NCBI GenBank assembly: GCA_964017195.1 | Contig: OZ024896.1 | Span: 31,407,430 to 31,471,429, forward strand | Source of the DNA: Siderastrea radians | Lineage: Eukaryota > Cnidaria > Anthozoa > Scleractinia > Rhizangiidae | Reading direction: 5' to 3' | DNA length: 64,000 nucleotides | In this document: piece after piece, positions 10,963-24,573 of the stretch | Numbering within the stretch: position 1 is the stretch's first letter | Layout: each line of letters begins with the position of its first letter | Made by a program: the position numbers and the translations under genes | The notes under the pieces: model-generated | The model's input: only the letters and a program-made list of their open reading frames with translations | Told to the model about the DNA's origin: nothing | Databases searched by the model: none

Positions 10963-13900
10963 ATGGCTTCTAGTATACCATCCCTTTCGCAGGTGAGCAA
11001 TTTCTTTTCTCGTAAAATTCTGAAGAATGTCATGTTCGTGATATTTTGTGTTACTTATTGATATTTGATCTCGTTAACGATACCTTAGTTTACGAGCTTA
11101 CTATTATTGAGCGCTGATAATTTCATATCTGCGACTCATAAGTGTATAGCTTATTGCAAGGCTAAATGGACCAAGTGTTGGAAATTGAAAAGTACAATAA
11201 CCGATTGTGTTTTGACACATTCACGCTTCCCGGGTTTCTCCAGATGTCTTGCTTGTTTTTTTTTTCCCTTTAATTCTTTTTTTGTAGCCTGGAACCGTGA
11301 ACTAAATGCTTGCCGCTTGTTAACGATCGTAAACGTAGCCTTTCCGTATATTGCCTTGAAGCAAGATCTGGATGTTGTCAATGGCCATTTTATCAAGTTT
11401 ACAAAATAGCTTTTCTCAGCGAAGAAACTTAAAGCTCATTAAAAAATGAGTTACCTACTGTTTTTATTCAATAGTGAACGTCACTTAAGTACTTATCTAT
11501 TTCAGCGATTTTTTAATTCTTTAAAAATTAATCCATCGTGTTTCTTTCGTGACATTTAGCTCTTGCATGCATCCCTTGTATCAACATAGATGGAATTTTT
11601 AAGATTTCTTATCTTGATACGGCTAACATGCACTCATTCCTTGTCGTTGTTTTATTTGTAGCTGTCAGCGGGGCATGCGACCGTCTATGAAAATTTCTTC
11701 AGACAAGTGAGTGATTTATATGTTAATCATAATAAATCTCTTACAGCTTTGTTAGTGTTCGAGTTGTTCTGTATGTTTTAAGCGTGACTTGCATGCTAAT
11801 TGTAGCATGTACTCGAATTTAGTGCACTTAAAACACTCCAGCATAAATAATTTTCTAGTTTTACCCTTTCTTTCAATAATTATACGGTTCATTTACTTCA
11901 AGAAACAGTGTAACTCTCCTTGTACCATAGGGCCAACCAATGACACTCATGTCCAATACTGCCGCACTGATACGGACCGTTATTTGCAGTTGACGGTCCG
12001 TAAGTTTCGCACGGACCGTCACTCTTGCTTACGGACCGTGATTTGCGGTTGACGGTCCGTATGTTTCTCACAGACCGTCATTCTTGCTTACGGACGGTTA
12101 TTTGCGGTTGACGGTCCGTACGCTTCGCACAGACCGTCATTCTTACTTACAGTCCGAATACAGAGCGTGCATTTCATTATCGCGCCAGGGCCAACTGTTG
12201 ACGGTCCGTACATTTCGCACGGACCGCCATTCTTGCTTACGGACCGTTATTTGCGGTTGACGGTCCGTACGTTTCGCACAGACCGTCATCCTTGCTTACA
12301 GACTGTCATTTACGATTCACGATTCGTATGTAGAGTAGCCTGTTCCAGGCTCCGAGATAGTGGGGAAAGCGAGAATTGAGAAAAAGAGCGCGGGTCTTAT
12401 TTTCGCATTCCCTTTCTAATTTCCATGCCCTCCCAACTATCTGAGAGCCTGGAACAGGCTAGTAGAGGTATAAATAGTCTATACAAGTATGATTGAGCCT
12501 CGTTATTTAAGCGTACATACGAAGCGAGCGAGATACACCAAAGAGGTCGAAAGAGAAGACGGTAATATGTCTATTACTCGTTCTATAAGCGTTGCGCAAA
12601 CTAATAACAGAGTTCTAAAAGCAAACTTTTATGTCGATTATTCCTTCTACTGAAGCCTTGTGAAACTGTTCAGGGAAAGGCAGACGATAACATGTCTATT
12701 ACTCGTTCGATAAGCGTCGCGCAAGCTGATAACAGAGTTGTAAAAGCGAACTGTTATGTCCATTACTCCTTCTATTGAAGCCTTGTGAAACTGTTCAAAT
12801 TATGCCACGTTATTTAAGTGCCATACGAAGCGAGTGTCATACACGAAAGAAATACATACGACGCGAGCGAGGTACACGAATAGAAGAAGATAATACTGTC
12901 TATTACTCGTTCTATACGCATCGTGTAAAGTGATAACAGAGTTCTAAAAGCGAACTGTTATGTCCATTACTCCTTCTATTGAAGCCTTGTGAATTATGCC
13001 TCGTTATTTAAGTGCCATACGAAGCGAGCGTGATACACGAAATAGAAGAAGATAATATGTCTATTACTCGTTCTATAAGCTTTGCGTCAATTATCTATCA
13101 AACAAATATTCATACTATCAATTCAGGCAACCAAGCGACCGCAAACGATCGATGAATAGGAATTATTTTCATGCGTATTCTCCCTTCCATTACGATCTGT
13201 TTAAACACGAGCGATCGATCGATTATAAATGTAGTATTCTGCCTTCGTTCCACACTTTCAACTCGATAAAGCCCTGCCGCACACAAACGATACAAAATGT
13301 TTCATGCGAATTCTGCCTTCAATCGCGTAGTCCCGCTAGTCCCCTACACAGCCATTTTATGTCTACAGGAGCCTTGCGTGGCGACAACAAGCCAGCTGCA
13401 TAGGAAACTATCAATCGCACTATTTATGAAATGTCGACTACAATGCTGCACGGGGCAATTCATAAAGAATATTGCTTTCACGCGTATTCATATTCATCCC
13501 CAGAGACACTACATTAAAGTGCGCACCATCGAGCGACACAAGTTATTTTCAGGCTAAGCAACGAATATGTGTTCCACAAACGACCACTTTTACATCTACG
13601 AACTGATTTAACGGACAGCGAATTCCTCTATACGGCCCGTATTTAAAGTTCACAGTCCATAAGAAACATATCTCCCACTCACAACCAGAACGAAATATTC
13701 AACGTTCCACTACTGGATGCAATTTACGGACCGTGAACTCTTCTATACGGACCGAATCTGAAGTTCACGGTCCGTACAAACTGTACGGTCCGTAACAAAG
13801 ATATCTCCCTCTCACAAAGGGAATGAAATATTTTAAGTACCACTAATGAGATGCAATTTACGGACCGTGAACTCTTCTATACGGACCGAATCTGAAGTTC

Positions 13901-16900
13901 ATGGTCCGTACAAACTGTACGGTCCGTAACAAAGATATCTCCCTCTCACAACGGGAATGAAATATTCTAAGTCCCACTGATGAGATGCAATTTACGGACC
14001 GTGAACTCTTCTATACGGACCGTATCTGAAGTTCACGGTCCATGCGAACTGTACGGTCCGTAAAAAGATATCTCCCACTCAGAACCAGAATGAAATACTC
14101 TAAGTGCCACTACTCTAAGTGCCACGGACCGTGAACTCATGACCGTGAACTGCAATTTACGGACCGTGATCTCTTCTATATGGACCGTATGTGAAGTTCA
14201 CGGTCCGTACAAAACTCTACGGACCGAAACCATAGTCTCACGGTCCGTTACAGTGCGGGTGTATTGGACAACCCTCACCAATGAGGCTGACAAATTCTAG
14301 TTTATAAATCATCCTAAACTTTCAAATAGTACAGAAGTAACAAGAAGAGCCCTAGGGGATTGGACCCAGCTGTCTCTGCCCCCCCCCCCTCCCCCAACCC
14401 CCATCATCCCCAGGGTAAAAAGGACACTAGCTTTACTTAAGAAATGAGCTCACATGAGGAGCTTAACTTTATTGCGCATCTGTTTTATAGGAGACACATA
14501 TGTGGCTACCACAAAGCTAACAGCAGTTAGTCTATGACGAATAAAAAATTATGTTATGACAAGAACACTATAGTAACATGGTTAGATAAAGACCTCCTGA
14601 TTTTATTTTAAAGTACCTTTCATTGCTCTGAATTCCTTACGTCATAAATACATGACATCATCACCAGGGTCAAGCCAGGGTCAAGCCAGGGGCCATGCCA
14701 AACCTGGAAGCTCTGGGATAAGTAACTGATAAAAAAAAGAACACAAATGAAAAAGGGTATTACTAATTCCCAGTCATTGCCACATTGGCAACAGCTGGCT
14801 AAAAACTGAGATAGAGATATATGAAGTCCCTTCCATCCCCATATGTTACTTATTGAAATTTCAGACCTGAATATTCATTGACAACTTGTCATCGTGGTAC
14901 AGTAGCTAGTTAAGGTAAAATTTTCCCATGTAAAAGCAAGGCAGAATTTCCAGACATGTGGACCGGGGTGGGGTGAGGGACCGAGGGGTGGAGACAGGAG
15001 GCTCTGAACTCCCTGGACCCTTTATTCCCAGTAACCACCCCTTTTTCACTGGCTCCTGTCACTTTCCTGTTTGTGTTACACAATAATGCACATTTTCTTT
15101 GGTTTCTCTATTACTTTTCTCTCAGTTTTACCCTTTTTCTCCTGGTTCAGTTTGGTCAATCACAGTGTATGTAGCGTGTGACAACAAGGAGCATTACTAC
15201 TCCCCCATTGCTGGTCCATTGTGGAGTTGACCCTGGGGCGGGGTAGTGGGGGTACTCCCTTATGTAAGCTAGGTAGGTATGTGCGGCGCCAAAGGGTATG
15301 GTTTTCGGGTCGTTTTAGTCCAAAATAGGGCATAGATTGTGACCATTTTGGTCTTAAATAGGGTTAGGTTTGAGCGATCTGGTCTGGAATTGAGTCAAGT
15401 TTTTAGAAGAAGCTACTTTTTATCTTCTCCTCTATTGATAAGTGGAAGCAGTTCGTGGGCAGGTCTGAAATAAAGTATCACATTTTGGGTCAGGTCTGAA
15501 ATAGGGGTTAACCCCCATCATTTTGCGAGGATTCCGTAATTGTTTGCAGCTAGCAGGTATTCATTTTTACACCTGGGTAAACAGAGACAATGTAGAGAGC
15601 AGTTCCTTATCTAAGAAGGCAACACCTCGTAATACAAAGACCAGGTGTTGATCCTTGGGGGTTGGGTACTCCCTCATAATACCTATACAGGTATGTGCCA
15701 CCCAACAGGGTCATGATTTTGAGACTCCTGATCTAAAATGGGGCATTTATATTTGAGATGTTTCTAGAATGGGGTGTAAAATTGCAAACACTCAAAAACT
15801 TCAAGATATCGCCAGTATCGCCAGCAATTTTAAATTACTTATAGGCAAATAAATAAATGGCTAATTAACAAACAGGGAAAATAACACAACCTGGTTTGTG
15901 TAGAAACAGTCGTTTTTCGGAGGTGTAAGTCGGACAATCAAAGAAATACTTTTCTCAAACGGGGTTTTGAAATCTTGTAAATATCTAGAACGGGTTATTA
16001 AAAATTACCTATTTCTAGGATGGGGTATCACTTTAAATGCAAAACCCTTCTAAAATGGGGTCTAACTTTGGAGGCCTGGGTGGCACACACCTACCTAAAA
16101 CCTACTTGAGTCCCCCACCCCACCCCACCCCCTTCAGGTATTGAACCACCAACCCTTTGATTTTCCAATGGTTTCAGTAGAAGCCTGCTACCATTATAAC
16201 ACATCGCCTCCCGACCATGGGGGTGTAGCAGTATCCCTTCCTACTTCCTGCTATGGAAAGGAAGAATCCAGATTTCACCTGTGTTCATATGCACTGCTGG
16301 TAACCCAGGTGTGACTTAACTCTTTAATCCTGATATGAAAATGCATATTCTCCTACTGTTCGCCATGCATTTCTTATGGAACTAGTAACAAGAATTTGTC
16401 TTAATATCAAGAATCTCATCCTTAATAGCTTGGCGTTCACTTTCTTTATTCTCATCACTTGAATGTTTGAACAAGTAATGATGATGTAAAGAGAAATTTT
16501 ATTTTCATCACTGTTAGGGCCTCAAATGTCAGGTATTCATTTTCTCATGTTTTTGTCTGTAATAACAGGCAGATGTCTCCAGTAATGGTCAGATAGGAGC
16601 CTCAGATGCTGCAGCTTTTCTTAAGAAGTCTGGTTTAAAAGAAGGTGTTCTACATAAGGTGGGAACAACACTCCACCATCTGTTTGCAAAAGCTAATAAT
16701 TTTTTTATAATCCTATTTCCTCTATTTGAAACCTTTCCCATAAATAAATTTCCTTGTCTCCTCTAGACTAGTGAGCTAAAAGCAACTGAAAATATGCTCC
16801 CTCTCTCTTCATTTTTCCAATGTCTAACTACATTAACGATTTTTCAGAGTAATTACACAACTGTAACTTTGAAACACTTTACACTATTTGTCTTGTGAAT

Positions 16901-18663
16901 TCTGTTACATTGACTCATGTCTTGTATTTGAAAATGTGCTCTTTTTCTAATTGCTTTTGCTATTACCAGAGTAATGACTGTCAAAGCATACAGGTTATTT
17001 TCTAAAATCAACAAAATTTTGATACAAAAAATATGAGCACTAATGACAACTGAACATCTGTCTGCAGCTGCTTAGCTACTAGCTTGAGCATTGTTTGAAT
17101 TTGACTTTCAGTACATCTTGCATTCTGACAAGGGTCAGTAACTGCCGAAAGCACCAAGTGTGGTGATAAATTAAAGGATGTTAAACACCAGCATATATTA
17201 TTTTTGTCTTGCAGATTTGGGAGTTGGCTGATCCACAAGGAACTGGATTCCTAGACAAACATGTAACTAACAACACTGAATAATCAAAAGGCTGAGAGCA
17301 TAACTGTCATATATCAAAATCTAGGCTGGTTTTTTTTTTCTTGCTCTAAGCTGCCTGAATTTTTGCATGGGACATTCAGTTCATTCAAAGAACATTGTTT
17401 AAAGTTCCTTCTCTGATTTGTGCCAAGTAGAGCAAGCGCAAAGGCAGGAGCAGCTGGGTACTCATCTATCACCCATTGCAAGAGTTCTGCATGCAGACAA
17501 AGTGTAAATCAAAGGGAAAAAATTGGCCCATGTTCTTTGAATGATCTGAAGGTCTCAAGCAAAAATTCAGTGAGTTTGGGGCAAAGAAAATTGTAAAATG
17601 GGCTAAAATGGAATGTAAGACAGCTTTGCTCTCAGCCCTTCAGTTATCTTTTACAGTTCAATGGTTCTCTTGAAAAACACTCAAAGTTTTTAATTTTTTG
17701 GCAAATTCTTGGAAATATGTATAGCAGTTCTTGCATTTGGATTGAAAGCAAAAAAGAGAATTACACTCTCCGTGGATGCGATACGTGTCCATCACAGGGC
17801 TACCCCAAGGATGGTTTAGGTTTCCCTAAACATTTCTTCAGTATCCATTTTTCTATATTCTGGGTGGAGAACACAATGTAGAACAAAGTTTCTTTTCTAA
17901 GGGAGCAACAAGGCTGTGGACACTATGATTGACCCACCAAGATTAAAAGTATAAGTTTCAGTATTTTCTAATATGAAACATTGACACCCCCCCCCCCCTC
18001 TGCTCTCCTTTAAAACAAGTCTAAATCCACCAGTCATAAAATACATTATTGATATTTTTTGGTTTCCAATAACAGAGATTTTTCTTGGCTCTGAGACTAA
18101 TTGCCTTGGCTCAGAATGGAAAAGATGTCTCTCTGTCAAATCTCATGTTACTTGTTCCTGCACCTAAAGTGGTAAATGCGTGTGCTTATTTATTGCATTT
18201 AGATCCCAGACAGTTTTATTTACCTTCCATTGTTCTAGCTTGGCCAAATAAGTAAAAGTAATAAAATTGCATCACATACATGAATTATTTGTATAAATTT
18301 AAACATAAGACTACTGTTTTAAAGTGTTTCGTGAACAACCAACTCCCATAAGCGAGTACCTTTTCTGAACCTGAGGATGTTGGCTTGTAAGGAATACAAC
18401 TATTTCTTTTCTTTGTGTTTCTTCTGATGTTCATAGCTGGATCTCACTCTTTCTGTAAGTACAAATTTTCAAACTATAATGCTTTCTATTGGCAGTGGAG
18501 AAAATTTCCTATGGCTCTCGTTTTTGCCAAGTGTGTTAATAAGTTGCAAGTCTTTGCAACCATTAAGTCTTCCTAATAAGTGAACACTGTAAGTTGTTGT
18601 GCAAAATAAGTAAACCACAGGCCCTAACTTAAAATACAGTGCAACCTCAGTTTAATGAACCTC

Positions 18664-18704
<41 letters not shown>

Positions 18705-21700
18705 TCTTGTTCACTTTATTGAAGAAAATAAAACTTTACAATATTGAATGTTGGATGAACCTCTATATAACGAAGCCCTCGGTATAACGAATGATATTTT
18801 TCTACCCAGTAATGGTGTAATGTATGGAAAAGAACCTCGATACAACGAACCAAATTTCCCAGTCTCTTGGCACTTCGTTAGATCGAGGTTCCATCGTAAC
18901 AGTTATTGCTTGAAATTGTGAATATATGAAATTCATATATTTGAACTGCGGAATGAAGAAATAAATGTAAAGAAGATCCTCGCAGTTATTAACGCAACTT
19001 ATGCAGTTGCGAAAAGAAAGCCTGAAAAAATCAGGCTTGATCTCCCATCAAGTCAAAATGCTCAGGCCTTTCTAATTTCCACTGTAACACCAACAAATGT
19101 TGGAATGACCACGTTACTGATCATTTTTCAGGGTGACATTCTTCCTCCTGCTGTCCCTCCACCCCAGGAGAACACACTTTGGGCTGTAAAACCGGCTGAG
19201 AAAGCAAAGTACGACAGCATTTTTGAGGTACGTCAACCCAGGGTAGATTGTTTAACATCACCATGAATATATTGTGCAGCATTGTGGTAGCTAAACATGG
19301 TTAATATGGGCACACCAAAGGAATAAAGCTGAATGATGCCTAGTAATCATATTATTATTATTATTTGTTTTTTATTTTTATTTTTTATTTTTTTTTTTTG
19401 AGAAGCAACCATATTGTGGAGTTAGAATTTGCATGAGTATTGGTCTCTCTGGGACAAAGTTAACACCCCATAATAAGGAGGTGTCCATATTGTTACAGAA
19501 GTAGTAAGGAGTTTGGAAGAGTTTTGGCCTCTCCAAGACCCAAATGAACTGAATATAATAAGGTGATTTGACTTATTAAATATTTGATATTTTTGTTTCT
19601 GATGTATAATTCTAGGGGTTAAAGCCAGTCAATGGTCTTCTACCAGGAGATAAAGTGAAACCTGTAAGTTGATAATTGGATTACAGCTGTACGTGTTTAA
19701 GCTATCTGTCAGTAATGCACGAATGTGTGTGTTATCCGACATCATATCAGTAGGTGTGATATACCATACAGTTCCTGGAATGTTATATCACAACCAGGAA
19801 AGCCCTAGGGACATTAAACCTGGCCAGGGTAAATACCTATCAGTGCCTCTCAAAGCACAAGCCAACACTACGTAAACTGGAATTTAAGGGTGGGAAATTG
19901 TTTGGCAGAGCACAAACCAGTAGTCTGGGGAGAGTTACCTACAGAAAAATTGGGTATTCTAGATGTGGTTGTTACCATTTTGGCAACAGAATGGATGACT
20001 TATTACAGCTGAGTTGTGATTATATATTTATTATTTAATATTCATTTATTTATTTATTATGATTTATTTATTTATTCATTTATTTATTCGTTTGTTTTCT
20101 TCATTTATTCATTTATTTGGTTATTTATCCATTCTGCCCTGGCTGCAACATACAGTCACATTGTTGTGGCTTTAATTTTGCAGAATTTGACCTTGGAGAT
20201 AGAAGCAATAATGTTTAGTATAGTCAGACAGGGGAATTGAAATAATTGTTGTTGTATCGCAGGTGTTTTTAAACTCCAAGCTTCCCATTGATGTACTTGG
20301 TCGAGTGTGGGAGCTTGCAGACATTGACAAAGATGGAATGTTAGATAGTGATGAGTTTGCTGTGGTAAGGAAATAAGTTTATTTGATACATGTAACACCA
20401 TCAAAAGTGTGACCTAAAGCTTGCAATGGGAGTTCCCATGTCTCTGTGACAGATTGTGGACTTCCAGAATGCATCCATACCTCCCCTATGGATCTTTTTC
20501 CCCACCCCCACCCCTCCAAAATATACCAGTTTAGCTTCATACTTTCCTTGAAAAATTTTGGCTTTTGAGGCCCCCCCCCCCCAGGAATTTCCACTGACCA
20601 TCCATGGGGTGGGTATGGATGTTTTCTGGAACTGCACATTCTTATAGGTGCTTAAATCAGCTTATTTAATTTACAGCAAGAAATGTCACTGTTGTTTTTT
20701 CTTGTTATTGTTTTTCAAGATGTTGCAACCACAAAACGTTTTCAGTGAATCAGGGTTTTTACTGGGAGGGACCAAATTTGAATCAGCAGTGATCAAAATG
20801 GTAGATCTGCTTCACCCTTTGCATGTAATGTTTTTTTTAGGCAATGCATCTGGTGTACCGTGCTCTAGAGGGAGATCCCGTCCCCCTAACACTCCATGGC
20901 AAAGTCATTCCTCCTTCAAAACGAAAGCTAAAGCTTTCATCATCAGCTCCGTCTTCACCATCTCCCCAGGGACTGACTCCACCTTCCATTAGCAGTTCTG
21001 TTCTCTCTGTCACAGTAAGTAGTTCATGTTCTTCATCGATTGATCTTGTGCTTTAATTGCAGTAGTAGAATTTTGCTTATTGATTAGTTTAATAGACGTC
21101 TAAATGTTGCTAACAAGAAAAATATATAGCTCTGCAAAGATAAAACTGAATATGTGCCTTTATAACGTAGAGGGCAAAAATACTGAATGTTGATTGATTG
21201 AGACAGAGGGCATTTTTTCTTAATTTTCTTTCTGACAAGGGCAAAAACTACTGGTTTCTGATTGGCCAAGCACCAAAGTTACTTGCATTTGATTGGCTGA
21301 ATGCGAGAGTGGCCATTTGCATTTTGTAGGCGTCTTGAAATGAAAAACGAATTTTGGGTCGTTCAGCACAAGGATTGCTTCAAAGATTGACTTTTAATGG
21401 GGTTGGTTGGTAAAAATGGTATGGAAATCGGGCATTAGCTTGAAGAGAAATTCCACAAGGTGAACCTGAATGTGTTACGGGAAACAGCAGATAGCTATTT
21501 GTTTTAACACTGCTCAAAACTTTGGAATGACATGGTCAATAATTTTTCCAGCGAGAGGAAGCTTTGCAACTCAGGTGAATAAATTTACTTAGTTTGAGTT
21601 TTAACTGTGTTTTGTCAATGAACTAGAATTGTATTTATCTCTCAAGATGTACATAATGGTCAGTCTATCTTGTTCTGTGCACTGAGTAATACTTAAACTG

Positions 21701-24508
21701 GTTGTGTGGTGAATTGTTCACGAGCGGGTACTTTTATTCTGAGGGCCGGCTGATTGTGTTTCAATGTGCAATTTAGAGTTTTCCAAAAATTTTGCCCTCT
21801 GTGATATAAACAAGTAATCGCATTGAGTCCTTGTAGAATTAAGGATAAATTTCACTTGTATTTTCAAAGTTTTCACAAATTGTTTTGTGAAAACTTTGAA
21901 AATATGTGTGAAAATTTATCCTTAATTCTACTCGGCCTCATGCTATAACATATACTAAAATCCTGATTACAAGCTCATTCCCCTTCCATTTAAGATGTAG
22001 TCCTACCTATTTGCTCCGTCAAAAAAATTACCAGTAATAAGCCTTCATGTCTCCTTAACCCTTCTTCTCAACCTCACATCCTTATGGAAATTTCTGTCCG
22101 ATAAACTGACTGACCAAATTTTTTACTATCAAATTGTATCGTACTTGCCAGACTGTAACTTGATCAAGACTGTGCTCTAAGAAGAATCACAGGGTTCCCA
22201 AAGGCTCCCAACCATGAATTCTGGGGTGCCCAGCCCTTATAAGCATTATGCAAAAAATGAGTTTTTCGCCTGAAGACAAACGTTAGTAGCCTGAGGCCTC
22301 AGGACACTGCCAGGGCACAGCCCTGTTAGTTAATAAGTGAAGATGTTTTTACAGTGCCATCAAACTCTGTGTACTGAGTCTAAAAGAAATAATAATACAC
22401 TTTAATACTTTTCAGGCTCCTCAAGAAACTCCTTGGGTGGTTACAAGTGCAGATAAGTTGAGATATGATACCATGTTCAAGCAGGCTGATAAGGATGCAG
22501 ATGGACTTGTTTCTGGTAAACATGTGACAGATTCCTTAATATTTTAGCTTGGTATTTTTTGATATAACAAAGGTAAGTTGGCCACCATAAACAGACTCAG
22601 AAGGTGATGTTTCAAGCATTAGCCCATTTTTGGAGCCTTAATCAGATCTGCCGAGGGATAAGACTTAAACTGTCAGCTTTTGAATCTCCTTACAGTGGCC
22701 AATGTACTACCTTTATTTAACCCTCTAACCCCTAGGAGTGACCAGCATCTTAATTGTCCTTAAAATAACACTGCTTAATCAAACATAATGGTTACGAGAA
22801 TACAGGAAATGATCACCAAGTAGAAAGGGTATCGATTGTTAAACAAACTCTCCTCATCGGTATCATAGGAAATATATGGAAAACAGTGGAGAATATGCAA
22901 GCTGATATCAGGGCCACTCCCAAACTGTTGCACAGCTCCATAGGTTTTACAGCAATGTATCCCTTTGAGTCTTATTTATTTAATAAGTTGTCAAGGATAT
23001 TATTTCCTCAGGTTTGGCTTTGGTAATAGATTTCAAATATTCAAAATGTGTAGTTATGTACTGATACCCTCTGAAATATCTTCTCTGGTGTTTAACTTGC
23101 AGGAGAAGAGGTGAAGAGTATATTTATGGCCTCTGGATTGCCCCACCAAATCCTTGCTCATATCTGGTAAGACATGGTACTTCCTCTGATAACTCATTTT
23201 GGCAAATTTCTTTCAATAATTTATGACCGTAGGCAAATCATATTTGTTGCCCACAGTTCACCTGGCGTGATTCAACCATGGTTGCTTTATCGTCAGGGAA
23301 ATTTGTCCGTGAAAGGAGTTTACAGAGAAAATACGAACTTCCTGAACTATAAACAGTCAGTAGCAAACAGCCTGCAAATTTCTCTCACTGCTTTGAGAGC
23401 ATGGGCAAGTCAAGTCATTGGGCAAATCATAGCTGGAGATTAATGCTTCAAAAAAAGCCTGGTCTAAGACCAAGGAATCATCTATTTATTCAAGTCTAGC
23501 AGACTTTTTCTTATACTAAACTGACAACCTCTGCTGTTTGTTTACATTTTAAGGGGGCTCTGTGACATAACAAACCAAGGTCGGCTGAATGCTGAACAGT
23601 TTGCTCTGGCCATGTACCTTATTCACCAAAAGGTCATGGGTGTCGACCCACCCCAGACACTGAGTCCAGAAATGGTTCCACCCTCAATGAGGACAGGAGG
23701 TGCTGTCACCTCAGCAGCTGCAGGAGAGGACAGGGTAAGAATTTGTCTTTTTTCGAGTGTAATGTTGAACATTTTCCTTCTGAATTATAATCTTAAGTGT
23801 GATCAAACAAATAAATTATTGAGTAGAACTTCCCGGTAGTGCAGTTTTTTAGGCTGTGCAAGGTGGTTCTAATGTCTGAGGCTGCGGACGAAATCCTAAA
23901 GTGTGACCATTCAAATGAAAGCAGCTGAGCAGTACTTTCCTGTGGTGCTGTTTATTAGACTGATACTGTACAAGGTGGCTCTAACTTTTGAGTCTGTGGA
24001 TGAAATCCTAAAGTGTGACCATTCAAATGAAAGCTACTGAGCAGTACTTTCCTGTGGGTGCTGTTTATTATGCTGTACAAGGTGGTTCTAACTTTTGAGT
24101 CTGTGGATGAAATCCTAAAGTGTGGCCATTCAAATGAAAGCTGTTGAGCAGTACTTTCCTGTGGGTGCTGTTCCTGGAAATTGGAGAGAATTTATCAAAG
24201 GGTTGAAAAAGTGAACTTTTTCTTTGGCAGCAGTTTCCAATTTGTAATTATAATTTTGTGACCAATTTAAGTAGATACCAGTAATAAACAGGCTTGCAGG
24301 GTTCTTGATTTCAAATAGAATAAATAACAGGCAATTAATTTAAAGGCTTGCAACAATTAAGAGTTTATCAAGATGTGTTGTGGCACACAGTAAAGTGCAT
24401 ACTAAAACTGTTAGCCTACATGCAGACATCTCCCAAGCAAAGGAAATGGTAGACATCTCCATGCTGGCTATGAACCCAGGGCTTGTGTCATTTTTGTGAG
24501 GTCAACAC

Positions 24509-24573
<65 letters not shown>

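Larger units (their letters stand above)
10963..18454 (+). other. EPS15: EPS15 exons 1-6: first EH domain
   Basis: Encodes roughly residues 1-137. After [10 protein letters not shown] the EH fold runs from YENFFRQAD through [19 protein letters not shown] to [17 protein letters not shown]. The Trp of IWELAD, in the NPF pocket, is present. The second EF-hand loop ([11 protein letters not shown]) lacks the canonical acidic pattern, so calcium binding here is doubtful. Exon 6 is an 18-bp microexon (LDLTLS) in the linker. Its reality rests on good splice sites and preserved phase only. Confidence 0.85.
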
